Both the position numbers and the translations under genes were made by a program. The notes beneath the pieces are model-generated. The model was not told the DNA's origin. It worked only from the letters and a program-made list of their open reading frames with translations, and did not search any database. DNA of 10,016 nucleotides, taken from contig JAMXLG010000274.1 in assembly GCA_024281135.1 (NCBI GenBank), forward strand, positions 1-10,016. Reading direction: 5' to 3'. Source of the stretch: Vulcanimicrobiia bacterium. Its GTDB lineage: Bacteria; Eremiobacterota; Eremiobacteria; Baltobacterales; Baltobacteraceae. Of the stretch, positions 1 through 6,214 are shown in pieces (the stretch's first letter is position 1; every line of letters starts with the position of its first letter).

Positions 1-194
1 GCATTCACGATCGCCTTCTCTTTGTCGGCGCGGTCGACGACCGGCGAGACGAAGAATTCGCGCGTCGCCGGGTCTTCGCTAACGGCCCGTCCGATCGCTG
101 AGAGATCGTTGCCGACTGCTTCGATGCGTCCCGCCTGCGCAGCGAGTTCGAAAACGGCGAGCGCGTAGCGGCGAGCGAGAGTTTCGTTGGCCAT
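1..194 (-). CDS. atpH: ATP synthase F1 subunit delta (OSCP), N-terminal part only
   Basis: Delta is the soluble stalk protein that joins the b/b' stator to the top of the alpha/beta hexamer of F1. The frame opens with ATG at 194-192 and stays open to the window edge, giving 64 codons. The N-terminus carries the family signature ARRYALAVFELA at residues 7-18, followed by a helical stretch containing SEDPATREFFVSPVV, typical of the OSCP N-terminal six-helix domain. The ATG shares one base with the TGA stop of the upstream b gene (TGATG), and a GGAG sits 10 bases before the start, so translation is probably both coupled and independently primed. The C-terminal domain and the rest of the operon (alpha, gamma, beta, epsilon expected) lie outside the window. 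The product is certain from the motif and the context; only completeness is unknown. Confidence 0.93.
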   Translation of the reverse strand, partial: MANETLARRYALAVFELAAQAGRIEAVGNDLSAIGRAVSEDPATREFFVSPVVDRADKEKAIVN

Positions 195-688
195 CAGTTG
201 CGGGCTCCGTGTTCGAGCGACGCTACAAACCCATCGACCAGCCGCGCGTTCACTCCACCGTCGACGCGGTTTTCCGCTTCGCGGCGAGCGAGGTCGAGCG
301 CCTTTGCCGCGAGCTCCTCGCGCAATTGTTCCCGGGCCGCAACACGCGCACGCTCGAGCTCACCTTGGGCGTTGCGCAGAGCCCGCTCGCCCGCTTCTTT
401 CGCTTCGGCAACAGTTACTTCGGATTCGTGTTTGGCTTGGTCTGCAGCGCGTTGTTCGATCAGCGTCGCATCGTGTTTCGCGCCTTCGATCTCTTGGCGG
501 AGAAGTTGAAGCGCGGCTTTGGCTTCATCACGATGACGTTCGGCTTCCGCCAAGAGACGATTCTGATTCCCTTGCGCGGTCATCACCGCGGGTGCGATGT
601 ACTTCATCCACAGCCACACCAACACGGCGAGAAACAGAACCGCAGAAACGATGTCGGACCACTTGGCGATCTCTTCGTAATTCAGCAT
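194..688 (-). CDS. atpF: ATP synthase Fo subunit b
   Basis: This is the peripheral-stalk subunit that anchors F1 to subunit a in the membrane. The 164-residue protein has the classic b architecture: a short N-terminus, one membrane helix at about residues 12-31 (rich in V, L, W), then a long, highly charged Ala/Glu/Arg/Gln-rich helix predicted to form a coiled coil through to the end. The C-terminus (about 140-160, LAAKALDLARREAENRV then NARLVDGFVASLE) matches the delta-binding end of bacterial b subunits, which is why I call this one b and the preceding gene b'. The start is ATG at 688-686, overlapping the b' stop by one base as TGATG; a weak GGA lies upstream. The stop overlaps atpH by one base. 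The stator would be a b/b' heterodimer, by analogy with cyanobacteria and chloroplasts. Confidence 0.93.
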   Translation of the reverse strand: MLNYEEIAKWSDIVSAVLFLAVLVWLWMKYIAPAVMTAQGNQNRLLAEAERHRDEAKAALQLLRQEIEGAKHDATLIEQRAADQAKHESEVTVAEAKEAGERALRNAQGELERARVAAREQLREELAAKALDLARREAENRVDGGVNARLVDGFVASLEHGARN

Positions 689-1131
689 CAGCGTTCCGAT
701 ACCGTACGCTCGACCATCAGATCGGCGAGTTGACGTACAAGGCCCTCTTCACCGGCACGCGCGGCATTGAGTTCACCAGCAACGGTTTTCTGCGCGGACT
801 CGACCGTCGACTGGCATTGCACCGTGTACTGCGTTGCGATTTCAGCCGCCTGATTCGTCGCTTCGGCGTGTGCCTTCGCGATCGTTGCTGCCGCCTCGCG
901 GCGTGCTGCGGCGCGGACGCCTTCCGCTTCCGCGCGTAGTTTGCTGCCTTCGGTTTGATACGTTTCGTAGTCCGAGTGAACGCTGTTGATATACCTGCGG
1001 CGTTCGCTGATGGCGCGACTCACCGGGCGATAAAAAACAGCCGTCAAAATCGCGAAGAAGATCGCGAAATTAATCAACTGAACCCAGAACGTTCCGTCGG
1101 GTTGGAGAAACATCTCCGCGGCAAGCATCAT
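688..1131 (-). CDS. atpF2: ATP synthase Fo subunit b' (second b-type subunit)
   Basis: This is a second stator b-type subunit, placed directly before b. The 147-residue product has a membrane helix at about 15-34 (FWVQLINFAIFFAILTAVFY), followed by YRPVSRAISERRRYI, the b/b' motif just after the membrane, and then an Ala/Glu-rich coiled coil to the C-terminus. It lacks the delta-binding tail seen in the next gene. The order c, b', b, delta is the order of cyanobacterial atp operons. Two adjacent ATGs (1131 and 1128) are possible starts; both lie 15-18 bases after the atpE stop and neither has a strong Shine-Dalgarno. It overlaps atpF by one base. Calling it b' rather than a duplicated b rests on position and on the divergence of the two proteins, which share architecture but little obvious sequence. 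Confidence 0.9.
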   Translation of the reverse strand: MMLAAEMFLQPDGTFWVQLINFAIFFAILTAVFYRPVSRAISERRRYINSVHSDYETYQTEGSKLRAEAEGVRAAARREAAATIAKAHAEATNQAAEIATQYTVQCQSTVESAQKTVAGELNAARAGEEGLVRQLADLMVERTVSER

Positions 1132-1146
1132 AATAAGACCGGAGTT

Positions 1147-1422
1147 TTAGTGGAGGTGGGTCAGGAGGCTCGGAACGTTCGCAACGGAGAGCAGCAAATA
1201 GAAGCCCAAACCGAGTCCAATGATCGGGAATGCTTCCAGAACGCCGACGCCGAGGAACATAAACGTGAAGATGTTCGGACGGGCTTCCGGCTGACGCGCA
1301 ATCGCCTCGACGGCCTTGCTCGCGACGATGCCATCGCCGATGGCCGAACCGAATGCAACGGCGGCGACGATGATCCCGAACGCCAGCAGGGTCAGGCCTG
1401 CAACCAACGCTTCAGAGGTCAA
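1147..1422 (-). CDS. atpE: ATP synthase Fo subunit c (rotor ring)
   Basis: The c subunit forms the proton-carrying rotor ring in the membrane. The 91-residue protein is a two-helix hairpin. Helix 1 has the small-residue packing ladder A21-A23-G25-A27-G29-G31, the polar loop is ARQPEAR (42-48), and helix 2 carries the ion-binding Glu63 in GVLEAFPIIG. Helix 1 also has Asp30 (GDG), where cyanobacterial and Na+-type rings have Gln; the residue after Glu63 is Ala rather than the Ser/Thr of sodium rings, which favours proton coupling. The start is TTG at 1422-1420, not ATG. It is convincing because AAGGAAAGG at 1438-1430 lies 7 bases upstream, the clearest ribosome site in the window. It is preceded by a 31-base gap after atpB, the widest in the cluster. 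The tail after helix 2 (VPSLLTHLH) is slightly longer than usual. Confidence 0.95.
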   Translation of the reverse strand: MTSEALVAGLTLLAFGIIVAAVAFGSAIGDGIVASKAVEAIARQPEARPNIFTFMFLGVGVLEAFPIIGLGLGFYLLLSVANVPSLLTHLH

Positions 1423-1429
1423 GTACGTA

Positions 1430-1438
1430 CCTTTCCTT
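1430..1438 (-). promoter_or_regulatory. Strong Shine-Dalgarno of atpE that fixes its TTG start
   Basis: On the minus strand AAGGAAAGG ends 7 bases before TTG (1422-1420). No ATG or GTG in frame fits this site, so the start of atpE is TTG. Other atp genes in the window have weak sites and rely on overlap or proximity to the preceding gene. The c subunit is needed in many copies per complex, so a separate efficient initiation site makes sense; that link is inference. Confidence 0.75.
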
Positions 1439-1453
1439 AGTTACTAGTGTTGT

Positions 1454-2185
1454 TTAGTGGTCTTCAGCCGTCGCGAGCGAGAGATATACGATTGCGAGCA
1501 GCGTGAAGACAAAAGCTTGAACGGTTCCGACGAAAAAGTTGAAGAACTGAATGAGGAACGGGACGACCGTCACCGCGAGCGAGAGATTCAGCGGACCGAT
1601 ATGGACGTTAGCCGTCGTGATCGACGCGACGATGATGAAGAGCAGCTCGCCGACGAAGATGTTGAAAAACAAACGCGCCGCGAGCGTCGCCGGGCGCGCG
1701 AGCTCTTCGATGATATTGATCGGCGTGAGCAAGACGTTGGGCTTCGTCACGTGCAGGAACTGTTTCGGCCCGTTCATGCGAATGCCGGCGATCCACGTCA
1801 CGAAGAAGACGATGAGCGCAAGCGGTAAGGTGGTGTTGATATCCGCCGTCGGGGAACCGCCGAACGGCAGACCGAGCACCTTAAACGGAAAGATGCCGAA
1901 CTGATTCATCAAGAAGATGAAGATGAACAGCGAGATGAAAAACGGGACATACGGCTCGCCGCGTTCACCAAGGGTGCTCATTGCCAAGTCCGCAATGTAG
2001 TTGATGACGCCTTCGGCAACGGTCTGGCGTTTCGAAACGTAGGCGGAGCGATAGCTTGCACCGACCCACGCGAAAAAGGCGAGCGAAACCAGCATGACCA
2101 GCCACGTGGTCATGATCGTGTCGGCATGGACCGTTCCGAAAACGGGCCACTGCCAGAGGATGTGCTCGCCGATTTGCTCGTGCAC
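1454..2185 (-). CDS. atpB: ATP synthase Fo subunit a
   Basis: Subunit a is the membrane stator that forms the two proton half-channels next to the c ring. The 243-residue protein begins MHEQIGEHILWQWPVFG, typical of AtpB, and has several strongly hydrophobic helices (about 25-45, 80-100, 118-136, 165-192, 203-238). PTADINTTLPLAL at 112-124 is the family signature. The essential arginine is Arg171 in ATLAARLFFNIFVGELL, with Asn175 and Glu180 in their expected places. Gln223 in VQAFVFTLLAIVYLSLA corresponds to the conserved Gln of the last helix. All key residues are present, so it should be functional. The start is GTG at 2185-2183, six bases after the atpI stop; an AGAGA at the end of atpI is the only possible ribosome site, which suggests coupling to atpI translation. 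A 31-base gap follows before atpE. Confidence 0.96.
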   Translation of the reverse strand: MHEQIGEHILWQWPVFGTVHADTIMTTWLVMLVSLAFFAWVGASYRSAYVSKRQTVAEGVINYIADLAMSTLGERGEPYVPFFISLFIFIFLMNQFGIFPFKVLGLPFGGSPTADINTTLPLALIVFFVTWIAGIRMNGPKQFLHVTKPNVLLTPINIIEELARPATLAARLFFNIFVGELLFIIVASITTANVHIGPLNLSLAVTVVPFLIQFFNFFVGTVQAFVFTLLAIVYLSLATAEDH

Positions 2186-2191
2186 GAAACG

Positions 2192-2626
2192 CTATTCTCT
2201 TTTAAATGCGCGCTGGACACTCGCCATATACAGCGCTAGCGGAAGGAAGAAACCGGCAAAGTACGCCGCCATTGACCACCAGGGTCCTCGGACAGCGAAC
2301 GCCACCGGGACTATACCGAAGACCGCGATTCTTAGAAAACTACTAAAGACGAAGGCCCCCACCCACCGGGTTTCGATAACCCGCTCGTTGCTGCGCATCA
2401 ACAAAAGGTTGTTGACGATGCCGCAGACGCCGCCTACCACGAAGGCTAGCGCCGGAACGAAGAACCAGGGAGCAGTTACGGCACCGAGGATCGCTACGAC
2501 GAGCAGGGTTTGAAACGAGACCGATTTCTTGAGCGTGCGATACGTCGCGAGATCGGCAGCCGCTTCGGCGTCGCCATAGCTACGCTCAGTCTTCTCCCTT
2601 TCCTCCTCCTCGTCCCAGGGGCTCAT
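2192..2626 (-). CDS. atpI: ATP synthase accessory protein AtpI (Fo assembly)
   Basis: This is a small membrane protein of the ATP synthase I-chain family, thought to help insert or assemble the c ring. The 144-residue product has an acidic N-terminal tail (about 1-35, SPWDEEEEREKTER) predicted to face the cytoplasm, then four hydrophobic segments at about 37-53, 55-77, 88-109 and 117-135, with a short basic C-terminus (RAFKRE). The first pair contains Gly-rich turns (VVGGVCGIVNNLLLMRSNERV), as in other AtpI proteins. Its location immediately before atpB is the usual one and supports the assignment more strongly than sequence alone, since the family is poorly conserved. The ATG at 2626-2624 overlaps the stop of atpZ (ATGA), with no Shine-Dalgarno, so translational coupling is likely. 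The Glu/Lys-rich N-terminal tail seems longer than usual. Confidence 0.85.
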   Translation of the reverse strand: MSPWDEEEEREKTERSYGDAEAAADLATYRTLKKSVSFQTLLVVAILGAVTAPWFFVPALAFVVGGVCGIVNNLLLMRSNERVIETRWVGAFVFSSFLRIAVFGIVPVAFAVRGPWWSMAAYFAGFFLPLALYMASVQRAFKRE

Positions 2627-2808
2627 TTGGTGTTGAAAAGCAAGCGGGCGGCGCTATAAGCGCCAAGGCCGAGGCCGACGAGAAGTCCGACGAACGCCCA
2701 AATTGGTTGATGCGAGCGGCTACCGATGAAGATCCCGATCAGGAGCCCGGCAAGCGTCGCGCCGGCGAACGTGCCGCCGGCGGCGATGACTGGGAGAGCG
2801 TCTTTCAC
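2623..2808 (-). CDS. atpZ: AtpZ-like small membrane protein (AtpZ/AtpI family)
   Basis: This is a 61-residue protein with two membrane helices (about 5-29 and 35-56), Gly/Ala-rich, joined by a short polar turn (SRSHQP). This layout, and its place just before atpI, match AtpZ, the small partner of AtpI linked to ATP synthase assembly and, in some bacteria, to divalent-ion transport. The start I prefer is GTG at 2808-2806, which gives VKDALPVIAAGG and forms a GTGA overlap with the wecB stop; no Shine-Dalgarno is visible, as for the other overlapping genes here. An upstream extension to 2868 exists in the frame but lies wholly inside wecB and reads as low-complexity shadow sequence with no homology I recognise. 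The identification rests on topology and context, since so short a protein has few diagnostic residues. Confidence 0.78.
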   Translation of the reverse strand: MKDALPVIAAGGTFAGATLAGLLIGIFIGSRSHQPIWAFVGLLVGLGLGAYSAARLLFNTK

Positions 2809-3959
2809 GACGCAAGGGCGCCGAACGGTTCCGGGTACTGCGCTCCGCAGTGGCGGGCAAGCAACCACTCGACAATACGGCGCGAGGCATGCCCGTCGCC
2901 GTATGGATTTACGGCGCGCGACATGCGCGCAAACTCGACCTCGTCGGTGAGCAAACGTCGCGCCGCTGCGACGATCTTCGCGCGGTCGTGACCGACGAGC
3001 TCGAGCGTCCCGGCTTCTAGCCCTTCGGGACGTTCGGTCTCTTCGCGCATCACGAGCACCGGCTTACCGAGACACGGCGCCTCTTCTTGGAGTCCACCGG
3101 AGTCGGTCAGCACGAACGTCGAGGCTTTGACTGCGGCGACCATTTCGGCATAGTCGATCGGTTGAATGAGGACCACGCCCGGGACGTTGTCGAGCACTTC
3201 CAGCGCGACGGGGCGCACGTGCGGCGACGGATGGACCGGCCAATAGATCTGCGGACGCTGCGGCAGCTCGGTGATCTCCCGCATCGCTTCGCACATTTCG
3301 CGCATATGCGGATGATTTTCGCGACGATGCGCCGTGACGGCGATAATCGGTCGCGTCGGATCCAGAAGATGGAAATCCGTCGGTTTCGGAAGATCGGTGC
3401 GATTCGCCGTCGCCATAAACGCATCGATCACGGTGTTGCCGGTAACGATGATGTTTTCGACCGGAACGTTTTCCCGGAGCAGATGCTCGCGCGCGAGCGT
3501 CGTGGGAGAGAAATGGTACGACGCGATCGTACCGGTAAGGCGGCGATTCATCTCTTCGGGATACGGAAGCCACGGATCGCTGGTGCGCAGTCCCGCTTCT
3601 ACGTGTCCGACCGGGATCTGCTGGTAGAACGCGGAGAGCGCCGCAGAGCTGCTCGTCGTCGTATCGCCGTGCACGAGCACCACGTCGGGCTTGGCTTTTT
3701 TGAGGACGGGTTCCATGCCCTCGAGCACGCGCGTCGTGATCTGCGTGAGCGTTTGATCGCGCGTCATGATGTCGAGATCGTACCGCGGTTCGATTCCGAA
3801 GAGGTCGAGAAGATCGTCGAGCATCTGGCGATGCTGCGCCGTAACGCAGACGATGTCGTCGACTGCCGGATGGTGCCGTAGCGCATCGACGACGGGGGCC
3901 ATCTTGATCGTATCGGGTCGCGTTCCGAACACAGTCATCACGCGTAATTTATGATTCAT
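2805..3959 (-). CDS. wecB: UDP-N-acetylglucosamine 2-epimerase (non-hydrolysing)
   Basis: This enzyme interconverts UDP-GlcNAc and UDP-ManNAc in the cytoplasm, feeding ManNAc-containing surface glycans (enterobacterial common antigen, teichoic acid linkage units, capsules). The 384-residue length is normal. Motifs, in order: FGTRPDTIKMAPV (11-23), TAQHRQMLD (40-48), VHGDTTTS (96-103), HVEAGLRT (119-126), PYPEEMNRRLT (132-142), TAHRREN (209-215), TDSGGLQEEAPCLGKPV (285-301), ETERPEG (307-313) and NPYGDGHAS (351-359). Asp99, Glu121, Glu135 and His211 line up with the catalytic/substrate residues of E. coli WecB. One difference is Asp16 where E. coli and many others have Glu in GTRPE, a conservative change. 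The ATG at 3959 overlaps the wecA stop as TGATG; its TGA overlaps atpZ. There is no good Shine-Dalgarno. Adjacency to a WecA-type enzyme supports a shared glycan pathway. Confidence 0.96.
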   Translation of the reverse strand: MNHKLRVMTVFGTRPDTIKMAPVVDALRHHPAVDDIVCVTAQHRQMLDDLLDLFGIEPRYDLDIMTRDQTLTQITTRVLEGMEPVLKKAKPDVVLVHGDTTTSSSAALSAFYQQIPVGHVEAGLRTSDPWLPYPEEMNRRLTGTIASYHFSPTTLAREHLLRENVPVENIIVTGNTVIDAFMATANRTDLPKPTDFHLLDPTRPIIAVTAHRRENHPHMREMCEAMREITELPQRPQIYWPVHPSPHVRPVALEVLDNVPGVVLIQPIDYAEMVAAVKASTFVLTDSGGLQEEAPCLGKPVLVMREETERPEGLEAGTLELVGHDRAKIVAAARRLLTDEVEFARMSRAVNPYGDGHASRRIVEWLLARHCGAQYPEPFGALAS

Positions 3960-5032
3960 CAGATTGTATGCTTGAAGACGTGCGTAAATTCACCTGAAAG
4001 TGCGAGTGCAACGATCCCGAGCACGAAACATACGGCATAGATCAAAAGCACGGCTTGCCGTACGTTCAATCCAAAGCGGAAGATCAACTGGTGATGGAAA
4101 TGACCGCGATCCGCTTCCGTAATCTTCTTGCCCGAGCGCGCGCGGCGAACGATCGCCGCTGCCGTGTCGAGTACCGGAAGCGCGAGTACAACAAGCGGCA
4201 CGACTATGGAAATCGCTATCGCAGTTTTACTTGCGCCGATAATCGAGACGGTAGCAAAAACATACCCGATAAACAGCGATCCCGCATCCCCCAAAAAGAT
4301 CTTCGCGGGGTTGAAATTATAGGGCAAAAAGCCTAGGGCTGCTCCCGCAAGAGAGATGACGACGAGCGCAACGACGGGATTTCCGTGCAACACTGATATC
4401 GCAAAGAGAAACAGACTCGAGATCGCCGCGAATCCGGAGAGCAATCCGTCGAGTCCGTCGATGAAGTTGATCGCGTTCATCATCCCGACGTACCACAACA
4501 ACGTGAGCGGAACGCCGACGAACCACGGGAAGTCGATCCAGTTCGAATTCGGATTGTGATCGAACGGGTTGGTGATTCCGGGAATCACGAAGCCGTAGAG
4601 CATCGAGATCAGCGCAACTACGATCTGCGCAAAGAACTTGTTGCGCGGACGCATCTGCATGATGTCGTCCCACACGCCGACGCCCAAGATCAGAAGGCTG
4701 CCGAAGAGCAGCCCGACGAGCTTGTGCACCGTATCGAACTGATCGGCCATCATGTCGAGCTTCTGATGCACGCCTAGGTGCGCGGCTGACGGAAACAGCG
4801 CGTACGGTGAACTCAGCGCAAAGCCGAGCACGGCAAAGAGCGCAAACGAGAATCCGAAGTAGACGGCGAGGCCGCCGATGCGCGGCGTCGGCTGCACGTG
4901 GACGTGCCGTTCCTCACCCGTACCGACGATGATGTCGAGATGTGTCGCGAGCTTTATGACGAGCGGGGTCGAGGCTGCTGCGACTGCGGCCGCGATGCCG
5001 AACGTGATCAGATAGATGAAGGCGGCGCTCAC
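3959..5032 (-). CDS. wecA: WecA/TagO-type polyprenyl-phosphate HexNAc-1-phosphate transferase
   Basis: This is an integral membrane enzyme of the MraY/WecA family that transfers GlcNAc-1-phosphate (or a related sugar) from its UDP form to undecaprenyl phosphate, the first step of lipid-linked glycan synthesis. The 357-residue protein has about ten to eleven hydrophobic helices. Motifs: RHVHVQPTPRIGG (42-54), the Mg2+ aspartates Asp122/Asp123 (VWDDIMQMRP), NFIDGLDGL (189-197), FLGDAGSLFIGY (246-257) and DRGHFHHQL (308-316), whose histidine cluster is typical of the GlcNAc-using WecA/TagO branch rather than MraY. The loops at about 73-103 and 152-170 look longer than in E. coli WecA. The start is GTG at 5032-5030, forming GTGA with the stop of the deaminase; a GAGG lies some 12 bases upstream. 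It overlaps wecB by one base. The exact sugar cannot be read from sequence. Confidence 0.92.
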   Translation of the reverse strand: MSAAFIYLITFGIAAAVAAASTPLVIKLATHLDIIVGTGEERHVHVQPTPRIGGLAVYFGFSFALFAVLGFALSSPYALFPSAAHLGVHQKLDMMADQFDTVHKLVGLLFGSLLILGVGVWDDIMQMRPRNKFFAQIVVALISMLYGFVIPGITNPFDHNPNSNWIDFPWFVGVPLTLLWYVGMMNAINFIDGLDGLLSGFAAISSLFLFAISVLHGNPVVALVVISLAGAALGFLPYNFNPAKIFLGDAGSLFIGYVFATVSIIGASKTAIAISIVVPLVVLALPVLDTAAAIVRRARSGKKITEADRGHFHHQLIFRFGLNVRQAVLLIYAVCFVLGIVALALSGEFTHVFKHTI

Positions 5033-5466
5033 GCGCGGGAAGCCTCGAGGGTGGCAAACTGCGCGATGGCCACGCCGGCTTCGGCGAGCAATTCGCTTGC
5101 AACCGGATCCGGGTACCCGACGTCATAGACGATTTTCTGCACGCCCGCGCTTATCAACAGCTTCGAACAGTTCACGCACGGTTGATGCGTGCAGTAAGCA
5201 ATGGAGCCTGCTAGGCTAACGCCGTGTAGCGCGCCTTGCACGATCGCGTTTGCTTCGGCGTGTGTCGCGCGCGCGCAATGATCGTTCACGACAATGCAAC
5301 CTGCTTCGGTGCAATGTGCAACGCCCCGCGGTGCACCATTGTAACCGGTCGTGAGAATGCGATGCTCGCGGACGAGGACGCAACCGACCGAAAGTCGTGG
5401 ACATGTGGCCCGCGTCGCAACCGTTCGCGCAATTTGCATGAAGTATTCATCCCAACCGGGACGCAT
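5029..5466 (-). CDS. comEB: dCMP deaminase-family zinc deaminase (ComEB-like)
   Basis: This is a zinc-dependent deaminase of the cytidine/deoxycytidylate family, most like ComEB-type dCMP deaminases, which convert dCMP to dUMP for thymidylate synthesis. The catalytic zinc site is complete: His69-Ala-Glu71 in THAEANAIV and Cys97/Cys100 in QPCVNC. GYNGAPRG (41-48) is the substrate-loop signature, and the Cys/His set in HCTEAGCIVVNDHC (51-64) matches the additional metal-binding region seen in this subfamily. The length of 145 residues is typical. The ATG at 5466-5464 is preceded by AGGAG at 5483-5479, somewhat far away (12 bases) and overlapping the upp stop; the gap from upp is 15 bases. It sits with upp as a pyrimidine-salvage pair. 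The substrate (dCMP versus another cytosine or guanine compound) is inferred from family and context. Confidence 0.9.
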   Translation of the reverse strand: MRPGWDEYFMQIARTVATRATCPRLSVGCVLVREHRILTTGYNGAPRGVAHCTEAGCIVVNDHCARATHAEANAIVQGALHGVSLAGSIAYCTHQPCVNCSKLLISAGVQKIVYDVGYPDPVASELLAEAGVAIAQFATLEASRA

Positions 5467-5481
5467 GATGACCGCTAACTC

Positions 5482-6150
5482 CTAGGTTCGTGCCCGCACC
5501 GCGTGGGGCACTGAGGTAAGGCTTCCAAACATCCGGTCCCCGGCGTCGCCAAGCCCCGGCACGATATAGGCATGATCATTCAATCCAGCATCGACCGCTG
5601 CGGTTACAATCCTTACCTTGGGATGCGACTCGTGGATGTGCGCAATGCCTTCCGGCGCCGAAATCACGCAAACGAACGTCAAGTGCCTAGCACCGCGGTC
5701 GACGAGCGCGTCGATGGCCGCGACACCTGAATGTCCGGTCGCGAGCATCGGGTCCAGCACGAACACGTGACGGTCTTCTAATTCAGGCGGTACGTTCGCG
5801 TAATACGGAACGGCCCGCAGCGATTGCGGATCACGATAGAACCCGAGATGCGCGACCACGGCATCATCGATCACGTCCAGGAAGCCGGGAAGCAGACCTA
5901 AGCCCGCACGCAGAACCGGTGCAACGACCGGACGCGTCGCTATACGCTTCGCCGTCGTGTCGATCAGCGGCGTCGTAACCGGCTCGTCGCGCAACGGTAA
6001 GAAACGCGTTGCCTCATACGCGAGGAACGCGCCGAGCTCTTCGATGAGCGAGCGAAAAACTTGCGTCGGCGTTTCCCGGTCTCGCAGACGCGCAAGGCGA
6101 TCTGCGACCGCCGGATGACCGACGACGAGCAAGCCTTCGGGGGCGGGCAT
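5482..6150 (-). CDS. upp: Uracil phosphoribosyltransferase
   Basis: Upp makes UMP from uracil and PRPP in pyrimidine salvage. The 222-residue protein has the whole family pattern: VVGHPAVADRLARLRD near the N-terminus, ELGAFLAYEATRFLPL (39-53), VAPVLRAGLGLLPG (76-89), the PRPP-binding loop LDPMLATGHS (132-141), ISAPEGI (163-169) and the uracil-binding PGLGDAGDRMFG (198-209). The loop has His140 where most homologues have a second Gly (TGGS); this position varies across phosphoribosyltransferases (TGxT/S), so activity is probably kept. A short C-terminal tail follows the usual end of the protein (about residues 211-222). The start is ATG at 6150-6148, with CCGAGTC just before it and no clear Shine-Dalgarno. 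It is the first gene of the ten-gene minus-strand run into ATP synthase and is divergent from the transporter gene. Confidence 0.96.
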   Translation of the reverse strand: MPAPEGLLVVGHPAVADRLARLRDRETPTQVFRSLIEELGAFLAYEATRFLPLRDEPVTTPLIDTTAKRIATRPVVAPVLRAGLGLLPGFLDVIDDAVVAHLGFYRDPQSLRAVPYYANVPPELEDRHVFVLDPMLATGHSGVAAIDALVDRGARHLTFVCVISAPEGIAHIHESHPKVRIVTAAVDAGLNDHAYIVPGLGDAGDRMFGSLTSVPHAVRART

Positions 6151-6214
6151 GACTCGGATATTTAGGGCGAGCGCAATCCGAAGCCTTTACCGGCGTCAAC
6201 GGGTTGCTAGCGTC
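6151..6214. promoter_or_regulatory. Divergent upp / MFS transporter spacer, probable promoter region
   Basis: Both upp (minus) and the transporter (plus) must be transcribed from here or from inside the neighbouring coding sequence. The minus strand shows TTGACG at 6199-6194 as a possible -35, but the hexamer 17 bases later (TTGCGC) is a poor -10. An AT-rich CTAAATATC about 8 bases before the upp ATG could instead be a -10 for a leaderless or very short-leader transcript. No inverted repeat that looks like an operator was seen. The region is assigned by geometry more than by motif. Confidence 0.35.

Noticed and set aside
187..939. Open frame of 250 codons on the plus strand across b and b'
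   Set aside because: It is Arg-rich and low in recognisable motifs, and lies opposite two well-supported ATP synthase genes whose 1-base overlap explains the DNA.
1423..1453. Promoter or attenuator between atpB and atpE
   Set aside because: The 31-base gap contains the atpE ribosome site but no stable hairpin with a T-run and no -35/-10 pair that I could defend.
2809..2868. Longer N-terminus for atpZ
   Set aside because: The extra 20 codons lie entirely inside wecB and read as Cys/Pro/Arg-rich shadow. The GTG at 2808 forms the same GTGA overlap used by other genes here and begins right at the first membrane helix.
3087..3881. Open frame of 264 codons on the plus strand, antisense to wecB
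   Set aside because: Its composition is dominated by Arg, Asp and His, as expected of an antisense frame; wecB is complete and full of motifs.
5482..6150. Upp inactivated by the Gly-to-His change in its PRPP loop (LATGHS)
   Set aside because: The changed position is variable among phosphoribosyltransferases, while the acidic residue, the TG and the Ser of the loop and the whole uracil-binding motif are intact.
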